Below, piece after piece: positions 1-7,600 of a stretch of 10,739 nt of DNA. Made by a program: the position numbers and the translations under genes. Within the stretch, counting starts at the first letter, position 1. Each line of letters begins with the position of its first letter. Origin of the DNA: an uncultured Collinsella sp. GTDB lineage: Bacteria > Actinomycetota > Coriobacteriia > Coriobacteriales > Coriobacteriaceae. The notes beneath the pieces were generated by a model that made no database searches, was not told the DNA's origin, and was given only the letters and a program-made list of their open reading frames with translations. Where the stretch lies: the NCBI GenBank assembly GCA_900551665.1, contig URWW01000045.1, forward strand, positions 1 through 10,739, in the 5' to 3' direction.

Positions 1-13
1 TTCCGCACGCAAA

Positions 14-39
14 GAAGAGCCCAGTGGGCTCTTCGTCTT
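14..39 (+). terminator. Terminator hairpin of the gene upstream of the window
   Basis: A perfect 9-bp stem, GAAGAGCCC (14-22) against GGGCTCTTC (26-34), closes a 3-nt loop (AGT) and is followed by a short T-containing stretch (GTCTT). The shape is that of a Rho-independent terminator with a weak T tract. It lies 66 bp upstream of the chosen lepA start, so it probably ends the preceding transcript and insulates lepA. The upstream gene lies outside the window; rpsT often precedes lepA in related gene orders, but that cannot be seen here. Confidence 0.75.
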
Positions 40-91
40 GCGCAGGACTTGACCGAGCGGCAAACACGCACCCGACTCAGCCAATTTCAGG

Positions 92-97
92 TAAGAT
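92..97 (+). promoter_or_regulatory. Candidate -10 box for a leaderless lepA transcript
   Basis: TAAGAT fits the TANNNT -10 pattern and ends 7 nt before the ATG at 105, the spacing expected if transcription starts on that A and the mRNA has no leader. No ribosome-binding site stands at normal distance before 105. The best is AGG at 89-91, which suits the alternative ATG at 96 better. No convincing -35 hexamer is present. Leaderless starts are common in Actinobacteria, but this one is inferred from spacing alone. Confidence 0.35.
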
Positions 98-104
98 GGT
101 CAGC

Positions 105-1909
<1,805 letters not shown>

Positions 1910-1913
<4 letters not shown>

Positions 1914-2902
1914 TCGACCTGCGTGAACAATTCAAGCGTCAGCCGTTTCTGATGGCGCCCATGGCGGGCGTCACGGATGCGGCGTACCGCATCATGTGCC
2001 GCCGTCGCGGTGCCGAGATGGCCTACACCGAGATGGTGAGCGTGGCCGGTCTCTCCTATAAGAGCGCCAAAACCTGGGTGCTCGTGGAACCGGAACCAGA
2101 GGAGCCGCAGATCTGCGTGCAGCTGTTCGGCACCAAGCCCGAGCAATTCGCGTTCGCCGTGAACGCCGTGCAGGAGCGCGTGGGGGACAAGCTCACGCTC
2201 ATCGACATCAACATGGCGTGCCCGGCGCGCAAGGTTATCACCAAGGGCGAGGGCTCCGCGCTCATGAAGGAGCCCGAGCTTGCCGCGTCGCTGGTGGAGG
2301 CATGCGTGCGTGAGGCGCGCGTGCCCGTTACGGTCAAGATCCGCCGCGGCTTTGCGGCGGGGGAGAACACGGCCGCCGAGTTCGCCGCGCGCATGGAGCA
2401 GGCCGGCGCCGCCGCCGTTGCCGTGCACGGCCGTACCGCCAACCAGCTGTATACCGGCGAGGCCGACTGGTCCACCATCGACGAGGTCGCCGCGCGAGTG
2501 AGCGTGCCCGTGATCGGCTCGGGCGACGTGTTCTCCGCGGAGGACGCCGCGCGGATGCTCACCGAGACGGCCGCCGACGCCGTGTTCATCGCCCGCGGTA
2601 CGTACGGCAATCCCTGGGTGTTCGGCGACGCCCGCGCGCTCGCTCTCGATGGCGTGCCCGTGCCCGAGCGCGGCGCCCTCGAGCGCATCGAGGCCCTGCG
2701 CGAGCATCTCACGCTTCTGCACGAGACGCAGCCCTTCATGGCGCGCGGTCGCGCGTTCTCGAGCTGGTACCTCAAGGGCCTGCCGCATGCCGCCGCGTGG
2801 CGCGGCCGCTTGGTGCAGTGCACGACTTACGAGGAGTTTATGGCCCTGCTCGACGAGGCCGAGGCCGAGTTAGCGGTGGGGCCTGGCGCGGACGGCCGAT
2901 GA
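1910..2902 (+). CDS. dusB: tRNA-dihydrouridine synthase, DusB/NifR3 type
   Basis: Flavin-dependent reductase that converts uridine to dihydrouridine in the tRNA D-loop, using NADPH and FMN. The 330-residue TIM-barrel shows the family landmarks: MAPMAGVTDAAYR (15-27, FMN entry), DINMACPARKV (99-109) with catalytic Cys104, TVKIRRGF (141-148) with FMN/substrate Lys143, VHGRTANQLYTGEADW (172-187) with His173, GSGDV (203-207), and ARGTYGNPWVF (228-238). This order and the NMxCPxxKV form fit the DusB/NifR3 branch, though the exact paralogue is inferred. The start is TTG, overlapping the lepA stop in TTGA; GAAGG at 1898-1902 gives a ribosome-binding site 7 nt away, inside lepA. No ATG occurs in frame before the conserved FMN motif, so TTG is the only workable start and coupling to lepA is likely. 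Confidence 0.94.
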
Positions 2903-2912
2903 CGTCTGCTTG

Positions 2913-2936
2913 CCGGAGTTCTGGAGCCCGGTTTTT
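2913..2936 (+). terminator. Weak terminator candidate after dusB
   Basis: A short CCGG/CCGG stem (2913-2916 with 2928-2931) is followed at once by five T residues. The stem is only 4 bp with an 11-nt loop, so it would be a weak terminator at best. It is listed because it sits 11 nt after the dusB stop, just where the lepA-dusB transcript should end. Confidence 0.3.
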
Positions 2937-3046
2937 GATGCGGCGTTGCCCTGGTTTGCCTCGCGGGCCCGTATGTACGCCGCGGGAGCCGCAAGCCGCC
3001 GTTTCGTGCGGGGCGCGTTTCTTCGGATATCTGGCATAGTTCGAAA

Positions 3047-3121
3047 CTAATTACCAAAAGTCGACGATTTTTTTCCGAATCCTGGGGAAATGCAAAATAA
3101 ACTTCGGGTTTTGGTAACTAG
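3047..3121. repeat. AT-rich island bounded by a 13-nt inverted repeat, upstream of hemW
   Basis: CTAATTACCAAAA (3047-3059) and TTTTGGTAACTAG (3109-3121) are inverted copies with 12 of 13 positions matching, 49 bp apart. Between them lies a T7 run (3068-3074) and a small hairpin, TTTCC (3072-3076) against GGAAA (3086-3090). The segment is much richer in A/T than the coding sequence around it. It could be a small non-autonomous mobile element, a regulatory structure in the hemW leader, or the promoter region itself. No gene, target-site duplication or known element was recognised. The rest of the 2903-3167 gap shows no coding potential. Confidence 0.5.
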
Positions 3122-3167
3122 GGTTGAGTATCCGCAATCGGTACCTTGGATTTGGGGGTCGCTATTC

Positions 3168-4337
3168 GTGAAGCCGCGCGCTCTGTACCTGCATATTCCG
3201 TTTTGCAAGGCAAAATGCCTGTACTGCGATTTTGACTCGCGCGCCTTGGGCGGTTGTGAGCTCGACGCCGCGATGGACCGCTGCTGCACCGCCCTCACAT
3301 CCCAGATCGACACATACGGTGCCGCGGGCGAGCTCGACGAGGTGGAGACGGTCTACATTGGCGGGGGAACGCCGAGCCTCTTGGGCGCGCGCCTTGTTTC
3401 GCTGGTTGAGCGCGTGCGTGGGTATTGCAATCCCACCGAGTTTACTTGCGAGGCTAATCCCGAGTCGTTCACGCTTGAGCTCGCGCAGGCCCTGCGCGAG
3501 GCCGGTGTCACGCGTATCTCCCTCGGCGTTCAGACGCTCGATGCGGCCGAGCTTAAGGCCATCGGTCGTATTCATTCCGCTGAGCAGGCCATGCTTGCCA
3601 TTGCCCAGGCCAAGGCAGTTGGCTTTTCCACCTCGTGCGATGTTATGTGCGGCTTGCCCGGGCAGACGCTCGAATCGTTCGGCCGTACGCTCGAGACCCT
3701 TATGACGCTACGGCCCGATCACATCTCGGTGTACCCCCTGCAGCTCGAGGAGGGCACGCCGCTTGCGCGTTTAGAGGAACAGGGTCGCATTGCGGTCCCC
3801 GATGAGGATTTCCAGGCCGTATGCATGGACCTTGCCGCCGAGAAGCTAGCGGGCGCGGGCTTTGAGCGATACGAGGTCGCGAGCTACGCCCTGCCTGGTC
3901 AGCGCTGCCGCCACAACATTGCGTATTGGACCGGTAAGCCCTATCTGGGTCTCGGCTGCTCCGCCGCCGGCATGTGTAATTTGGGGACGTACCCCTTTTA
4001 CACATCGGGTGCGGACCCCGCGTGTGCCCGGCACGAGGGGCGAGTGCGTTACCGTCAGCTCGACGACGAGGGTGCGCAGTTCGATACCGAACACCTCACG
4101 CTGCGTGAGGCTATGGCCGAGGACCTGATGCTCGCCTGCCGCATGACCGATGGCATTCCGCTCGAGCTGCTTACACGGGCCATCTCGTGTATTCCGGAGG
4201 CGGACCTGCGGGCGGCTTGCGAGGGCGCCATTTCCTCCGGCCTCGCGACGTGGGACGAGGACGCGCTCAAGCCCACCCACCTCGGCTGGCTCGATGGCAA
4301 CGAGTTGTTCGGCCTATTCTGGGGCCTCGCCGAGTAG
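3168..4337 (+). CDS. hemW: HemW-type radical SAM heme chaperone
   Basis: HemW binds heme and a 4Fe-4S cluster plus SAM and is thought to deliver heme to membrane enzymes; older annotations call it oxygen-independent coproporphyrinogen III oxidase. The 389-residue product has LYLHIPFCKAKCLYCDF (6-22) with cluster ligands Cys13, Cys17 and Cys20 (CX3CX2C) followed by Asp-Phe. True HemN has a fourth Cys at the Phe position, so this is HemW. Further landmarks are GGGTPS (65-70), EANPE (95-99), RISLGVQT (116-123), DVMCGLPGQT (158-167) and RHNIAYWTGKPYLGLG (248-263), then a HemN_C domain. The GTG at 3168 is preferred: GGGGG at 3154-3158 lies 9 nt upstream and the family's N-terminus begins here. An upstream in-frame ATG at 3090 would add 26 residues encoded by the AT-rich island. 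Residues 269-280 come from a palindrome (3972-4005) described separately. Confidence 0.93.
   Translation: MKPRALYLHIPFCKAKCLYCDFDSRALGGCELDAAMDRCCTALTSQIDTYGAAGELDEVETVYIGGGTPSLLGARLVSLVERVRGYCNPTEFTCEANPESFTLELAQALREAGVTRISLGVQTLDAAELKAIGRIHSAEQAMLAIAQAKAVGFSTSCDVMCGLPGQTLESFGRTLETLMTLRPDHISVYPLQLEEGTPLARLEEQGRIAVPDEDFQAVCMDLAAEKLAGAGFERYEVASYALPGQRCRHNIAYWTGKPYLGLGCSAAGMCNLGTYPFYTSGADPACARHEGRVRYRQLDDEGAQFDTEHLTLREAMAEDLMLACRMTDGIPLELLTRAISCIPEADLRAACEGAISSGLATWDEDALKPTHLGWLDGNELFGLFWGLAE
3972..4005. repeat. GGGGAC-family palindrome inside the hemW coding sequence
   Basis: ATGTGTAA (3972-3979) pairs with TTACACAT (3998-4005) and GGGG (3983-3986) with CCCC (3992-3995), with a TTT/TT internal loop and a 5-nt apical loop. 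Its outer part, GTGTAA followed by GGGGACG, matches the foot of the large intergenic hairpin at 4941-5001, where the same words read GTGTAA-AA-GGGGACG. It is read in frame as MCNLGTYPFYTS (HemW residues 269-280), between the conserved YLGLG block and the C-terminal domain, where the family has a variable loop. It looks like a palindromic element tolerated within the protein. Confidence 0.65.
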
Positions 4338-4422
4338 CCGCATCGGCATATTTCTCGCGGACCCCTTGCGCGCTGCCGCTGGTTGCGCCATGCTGTGCAA
4401 AACCGTTTGAGAGGAGGGCGCC

Positions 4423-4893
4423 ATGCCCGGTAAACGCGAAGATGTGATTAGCTGGGACGAGTTCTTCATGCGCGCCGCCGTTGCGGCATCCCTGCGCAGC
4501 AAGGACCCCAACACGCAGGTGGGCGCTTGCATTGCCGATACGAACAACCGCATCCTCTCGGTGGGGTACAACGGCACGCCGTCAGCGCTGAACGACGATG
4601 ATTTCCCCTGGGGTACCGCGGACGACCCGCTGCATGACAAGCACAACTACGTGATCCATGCCGAGGCCAACGCGATCCTCAACTACCGCGGTTCCCTCAA
4701 GGACATGGCGGGTGCGACGGTTTACGTCACCCTGTTCCCGTGTCATGAGTGCGCCAAGACCCTCGTGCAGGCGGGCATCGGCGAGGTCGTGTACCTGGAC
4801 GACAAGTACTGCGGCACCGAGGACAACCTCATTTCCAAGAACATCCTCGATCGCTGCGGCATCGCGTACCGCCAGGTCCAGCTCGAGGACTAA
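4423..4893 (+). CDS. dCMP deaminase family protein (ComEB-like)
   Basis: Zinc enzyme expected to deaminate dCMP to dUMP, supplying substrate for thymidylate synthase in the cytoplasm. The 156-residue length is normal for the dCMP deaminase/ComEB group. The zinc-binding and catalytic signature is complete: HAE at 79-81 (His79 ligand, Glu81 proton shuttle) and PCHEC at 106-110 (Cys107 and Cys110 ligands). The N-terminal SWDEFFMRAAVAASLRSKDP block and the NNRILSVGYNGTP strand (41-53) are typical. A strong ribosome-binding site, GAGGAGG (4411-4417), lies 5 nt before the ATG. It follows hemW by 85 bp. In Bacillus, comEB also lies in the chromosomal neighbourhood of lepA and hemW, so the placement may be ancestral. 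Deoxycytidylate specificity rather than a relaxed cytidine-type activity is inferred from the family. Confidence 0.92.
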   Translation: MPGKREDVISWDEFFMRAAVAASLRSKDPNTQVGACIADTNNRILSVGYNGTPSALNDDDFPWGTADDPLHDKHNYVIHAEANAILNYRGSLKDMAGATVYVTLFPCHECAKTLVQAGIGEVVYLDDKYCGTEDNLISKNILDRCGIAYRQVQLED

Positions 4894-4896
4894 TGA

Positions 4897-4925
4897 ATCA
4901 ATTGGGGACAGGTACAAATTGATCC
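4897..4925. repeat. Partial GGGGACAGGTAC repeat after the dCMP deaminase gene
   Basis: This copy contains GGGGACAGGTAC-A-AATTG, the same core as the phoH copy (GGGGACAGGTAC-T-AATTG at 9851-9868) and close to the arm of the neighbouring hairpin (GGGGACGGGTGCAAATTG). The matching right arm is absent. It does carry its own perfect 7-bp inverted repeat, ATCAATT (4897-4903) with AATTGAT (4917-4923). It begins 4 nt after the deaminase stop codon. Confidence 0.65.
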
Positions 4926-4940
4926 GTCGCGTGCTCGCGC

Positions 4941-5001
4941 GTGTAAAAGGGGACGGGTGCAAATTGCACATTGTGCGGTTTGCACCCGTCCCCATTTACA
5001 C
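4941..5001. repeat. 61-nt REP-like palindrome, complete copy
   Basis: Two 29-nt arms (4941-4969 and 4973-5001) fold around a 3-nt loop (ATT). Pairing runs through 28 of 29 positions in RNA: one A-A mismatch (4948/4994) and two adjacent G-U pairs (4964/4978 and 4965/4977), the rest Watson-Crick. The core reads GGGGACGGGTGCAAATTG, and the outer foot GTGTAAA pairs with TTTACAC. It lies between the deaminase gene and the promoter of the DnaJ-like gene, so it could also act as a two-way transcription barrier or protect the upstream mRNA 3' end. Perfect arms and a family of degenerate relatives nearby point to a REP-type mobile repeat. Confidence 0.85.
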
Positions 5002-5058
5002 ATTGGGGGCATTTGGTGCCCGATGGCACTCCGTGGGCGTGCTGGGTGTTCATCGGGA

Positions 5059-5064
5059 TATAAT
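5059..5064 (+). promoter_or_regulatory. Consensus -10 box (TATAAT) for the DnaJ-like gene
   Basis: A perfect TATAAT ends 42 nt before the ATG at 5107, which would give a leader of about 36 nt. It lies after the REP hairpin and a smaller hairpin (GGGCA 5007-5011 with TGCCC 5017-5021). No good -35 hexamer or extended -10 TG is visible at the right spacing, so the promoter may depend on an activator or an alternative sigma factor. The gene it drives appears to be transcribed separately from hemW and the deaminase. Confidence 0.55.
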
Positions 5065-5106
5065 GTCTCCCACTGAATACAGCCGTAGCAGGGAGTTTTT
5101 TGCCAT

Positions 5107-6210
5107 ATGGCAGGAATGAACGATAAAGACTACTACGCCATCCTCGGCGTGGATAAGGACGCCTCGGCCAAGGACATCCAGAAGGCGTTCCAGCAGAAGG
5201 CCCGCAAGCTGCATCCCGATGTGAACAAGGAACCGGATGCCGAGGAGCGCTTCAAGGAGGTCTCCGAGGCCTACGCCGTCCTCTCCGACGAGCAGAAGCG
5301 CGCCCGGTACGACGCCATGCGTTCGGGCATCCCGTTTGCCGCGGCAGGTGGCCCCGCACCCACCTCGGGTGGGTACTCCGGCGGCTACACCGGCTTTGGG
5401 GGCTTTGGCTTCCCGTTCGGCGGCATGGGAGGCTTTTCCACGCAGCGCCGCCGCGGCGCCTCCGCATACAACCCTTCGATCGGTGCGGACGTGGTCGTCG
5501 AGGTCAAGCTCTCCCGCGAGCAGGCGCGCGACGGCGCACGCGTCGCGGTCAAGTACCCGCGCTACGAATCCTGCGATAACTGCCATGGTTCCGGCTCGGT
5601 GGCCTCCGAGCACCATCGCGCTTGCCCCACGTGCGGCGGCACCGGCTCCATCGCCGTCGACCTGGGCATGTTCGGCATGGGCCAGGCCCGCATGGTGTGC
5701 CCGGAATGCGGCGGCTCCGGCAAGGTCGTCGCCGACCCGTGCCCGGTGTGCGGCGGCGAGGGACGCACGCGCGTCCAGGCCGAGGCAGTGGTCGAGTTCC
5801 CCGCCGGCACGCACGACGGCGACCTGGTCCGCATGAAGGGCCGCGGCAACGCCGGTACCAACGGCGGCGAGACGGGCGACCTGGTCGGCCGTGCCCACGT
5901 GAGCGCCGAGCGCCTCGAGGGTCGCGCCCGCTCGGGTTTCTACACGCTCGGTCTGGTAACGCCCTTCCTGGTGCTCTCCTCGTTCTCGGGGACGTTCTCC
6001 ATGTTCTTGCTGCTGTGCGCGATCCCGCTCGTCATGGGCCTGGTCATGGTCCTCTCCGACGACGTGTTCCATCGCAGTGGACTGTGGTGGAAGCGTGGCC
6101 TGCAGGTGTTTGCCAGCGGCGTTTCGAACGGCCTGCTCTTCGCCCTGATCTCCGTGTGGTTCTCCAGCTGCACGCAGGCCATGTTCTTGGGGCCGTATCG
6201 GTATATGTAG
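5107..6210 (+). CDS. Membrane-anchored DnaJ-like co-chaperone (J domain, zinc fingers, TM helices)
   Basis: The 367-residue protein begins as a normal type I DnaJ: a J domain (about 8-69) with the Hsp70-activating HPD at 36-38, a Gly/Phe-rich linker (about 80-112), the first part of client lobe I (125-150), and four CxxCxGxG zinc motifs with cysteine pairs 156/159, 173/176, 198/201 and 212/215. Lobe I resumes at 224-268 (FPAGTHDGDLVRMKGRGNAG). Lobe II and the dimerisation domain are then absent. In their place is a hydrophobic tail with likely helices at about 279-295, 297-316 and 339-355. Basic residues around 272-275 and 323-330 fit the J domain staying in the cytoplasm. GGGAG at 5091-5095 is an acceptable ribosome-binding site at 11 nt; ATG 5116 is a weaker alternative. 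I expect it to recruit DnaK to the membrane. The partner and role are unknown. Confidence 0.85.
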   Translation: MAGMNDKDYYAILGVDKDASAKDIQKAFQQKARKLHPDVNKEPDAEERFKEVSEAYAVLSDEQKRARYDAMRSGIPFAAAGGPAPTSGGYSGGYTGFGGFGFPFGGMGGFSTQRRRGASAYNPSIGADVVVEVKLSREQARDGARVAVKYPRYESCDNCHGSGSVASEHHRACPTCGGTGSIAVDLGMFGMGQARMVCPECGGSGKVVADPCPVCGGEGRTRVQAEAVVEFPAGTHDGDLVRMKGRGNAGTNGGETGDLVGRAHVSAERLEGRARSGFYTLGLVTPFLVLSSFSGTFSMFLLLCAIPLVMGLVMVLSDDVFHRSGLWWKRGLQVFASGVSNGLLFALISVWFSSCTQAMFLGPYRYM

Positions 6211-6215
6211 CGTGT

Positions 6216-6238
6216 GCTCGATGCACCCGAGCCATTTT
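6216..6238 (+). terminator. Weak terminator candidate after the DnaJ-like gene
   Basis: GCTCG (6216-6220) pairs with CGAGC (6228-6232) around a 7-nt loop, with TTTT two bases later (6235-6238). It is short, but it lies 5 nt after the stop codon and before a 214-bp gap that must hold the dnaJ promoter. No clear -10/-35 pair, CIRCE or HAIR operator was found in that gap (6211-6424). A 6-bp GC hairpin (GCCGCA 6330-6335 with TGCGGC 6347-6352) is the only other structure noticed there. Confidence 0.3.
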
Positions 6239-6424
6239 GGGCGTGTGAGGCTGCCGCGCTTTGGGTAGAACGAAAAGCGTCGGTGCGCTGCCCGGGGCCT
6301 GATGCGGTCCTGGAGGTTGCACCGGCATCGCCGCATCCGTCGGGGGTGCGGCGCGACCGGCAGGGCGTTCCTTGTCCCGCGCGGCCGCATGAGTTAAGGA
6401 AAACCTTGGGGGAGGGTCCACACA

Positions 6425-7588
6425 GTGGCGGACAAGAGGGATTACTACGAGGTGCTCGGCGTCGATCGCGATGCCACGCCCGATCAGATCAAGCGCGCGT
6501 TCAGAAAGAAGGCGGTCAAGCTTCATCCCGACCATAACGATGCGCCCGATGCGAACGAGCAGTTCGCCGAGCTGAACGAGGCCTACTCGGTCCTGTCCGA
6601 CGAGCAGAAGCGCTCCATGTACGACCGCTACGGAACCGTCGACGGCATGCCCGGCGGATCCGGTTTTGTCGATTTCTCCGACATCTTCGGCGGCATGGGC
6701 GTCGACGACATCTTCTCCTCGATCTTTGGCGGCTCCGGCGGTGGCACGCGCGATCGCGCCCGCGACCGGGCCCGTCGCCGCGCCGGCCGCGATATGGCCA
6801 TCTCGCTCTCCATCACCCTCGAGGAGGCGGCCCAGGGCTGCAAGAAGACCATCACGTTCGACCGCCTCGGCCCTTGCGAGGACTGCGATGGCTCCGGCAG
6901 CGAGGATGGCGGCCAGGAGCAGCCGTGCCCGAACTGCAACGGCACGGGTTACGTGACCACGGTCCAGCAGTCCATCTTCGGTGCCATGCAGTCAAGTTCC
7001 CCGTGCCCTGATTGCAAGGGCGAGGGCACCGTTGTCGACAAGCCCTGCTCGCACTGCCACGGCGACGGCCGCGTCCGCACCCATGAGCGCTTGGACGTCG
7101 AGGTCCCGGCGGGCGTGGGCACCGGCCGCCAGCTGCGCCTGCGCGGCTACGGCGAGGCGGGCTTCCGCGGTGCCGGCGCCGGCGACCTCATCGTGACCAT
7201 CCAGGTCGAGGCCGACGAGCGCTTTGAGCGCCATGGGGACGACCTGCTGAGTGAGGTCCACATCGGCATCGCCGAGGCCGCCCTCGGCTGCACGGTCGAC
7301 GTCGAGGGCATCCTGCCCGATGAGCATTTCGAGCTCGAGGTCCCCGCGGGCACGCAGTACGGCGAGGCCCTCGTGGTGGACGGCTACGGCATGCCCCGCC
7401 TGGGCACCGGCAACCGCGGCAGGTTCGTCGCCCGCATCGTGGTCGACGTCCCCACCAAGCTCTCCGACGACGCCCGTGAGGCGCTCGAGCGCTTTGCCGA
7501 GGCCGCGGGTGAGAACACGTCCGGCTCCAAGAAGCACCGCACCATGGGCGACCGCATCCGCGACGCCATCGACGAGATCCTCGATTAG
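6425..7588 (+). CDS. dnaJ: Chaperone protein DnaJ, full-length type I
   Basis: Co-chaperone that binds unfolded clients and stimulates DnaK ATPase in the cytoplasm. The 387 residues match the family length and contain the J domain (5-70) with HPD at 35-37, a Gly/Phe/Asp region (74-106), a basic Arg-rich stretch (109-122), and four zinc motifs with cysteine pairs 151/154, 168/171, 194/197 and 208/211. Lobe I closes with VEVPAGVGTGRQLRLRGYGEAG (226-246 region), and lobe II is complete (about 260-345, with the ALGCTVDVEGI and FELEVPAGTQYGEALVVDG blocks). The start is GTG at 6425 with a strong GGAGGG (6411-6416) 8 nt upstream. mtaB follows 12 bp after the stop, so dnaJ heads the dnaJ-mtaB-phoH-ybeY-dgkA operon. 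No dnaK or grpE is adjacent, which is unusual for a main dnaJ. Confidence 0.96.
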   Translation: MADKRDYYEVLGVDRDATPDQIKRAFRKKAVKLHPDHNDAPDANEQFAELNEAYSVLSDEQKRSMYDRYGTVDGMPGGSGFVDFSDIFGGMGVDDIFSSIFGGSGGGTRDRARDRARRRAGRDMAISLSITLEEAAQGCKKTITFDRLGPCEDCDGSGSEDGGQEQPCPNCNGTGYVTTVQQSIFGAMQSSSPCPDCKGEGTVVDKPCSHCHGDGRVRTHERLDVEVPAGVGTGRQLRLRGYGEAGFRGAGAGDLIVTIQVEADERFERHGDDLLSEVHIGIAEAALGCTVDVEGILPDEHFELEVPAGTQYGEALVVDGYGMPRLGTGNRGRFVARIVVDVPTKLSDDAREALERFAEAAGENTSGSKKHRTMGDRIRDAIDEILD

Positions 7589-7600
7589 GACGGAATCCAT

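Noticed and set aside
2797..3039. 80-codon plus-strand frame running from the end of dusB into the following gap
   Set aside because: Most of it overlaps dusB in another frame. The remainder is Arg/Gly/Pro-rich with no ribosome-binding site or resemblance to a family.
4897..5001. CRISPR repeats
   Set aside because: The copies are inverted and irregularly spaced, without unique spacers of constant length, and no cas gene is present. They fit REP-type palindromes instead.
4582..5119. Small frames running through the REP-like hairpin, on both strands
   Set aside because: Their sequence comes from the palindrome or from the shadow of the deaminase gene; none has an independent ribosome-binding site or conserved motif.
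5900..6210. A frameshift hiding a normal DnaJ lobe II in the DnaJ-like gene
   Set aside because: The other two forward frames over this stretch were read for lobe II motifs (an ALGG-type block or a second VPAGTQ-like block) and contain none. The hydrophobic frame keeps the local codon preference, so the membrane tail is genuine as sequenced.
5050..6390. 446-codon minus-strand frame covering the DnaJ-like gene and both flanks
   Set aside because: It is the complement of clear J-domain and zinc-finger coding sequence. The apparent Arg/His/Ala-rich protein has no domain, and it would also run over the TATAAT box.
6391..6416. HAIR/CIRCE-type heat-shock operator before dnaJ (AAGG-AAAA-CCTT near the ribosome-binding site)
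   Set aside because: Only 4 bp of symmetry. It matches neither the CIRCE half-site TTAGCACTC nor the HAIR half-site CTTGAGT, and is probably chance next to a purine-rich ribosome-binding site.
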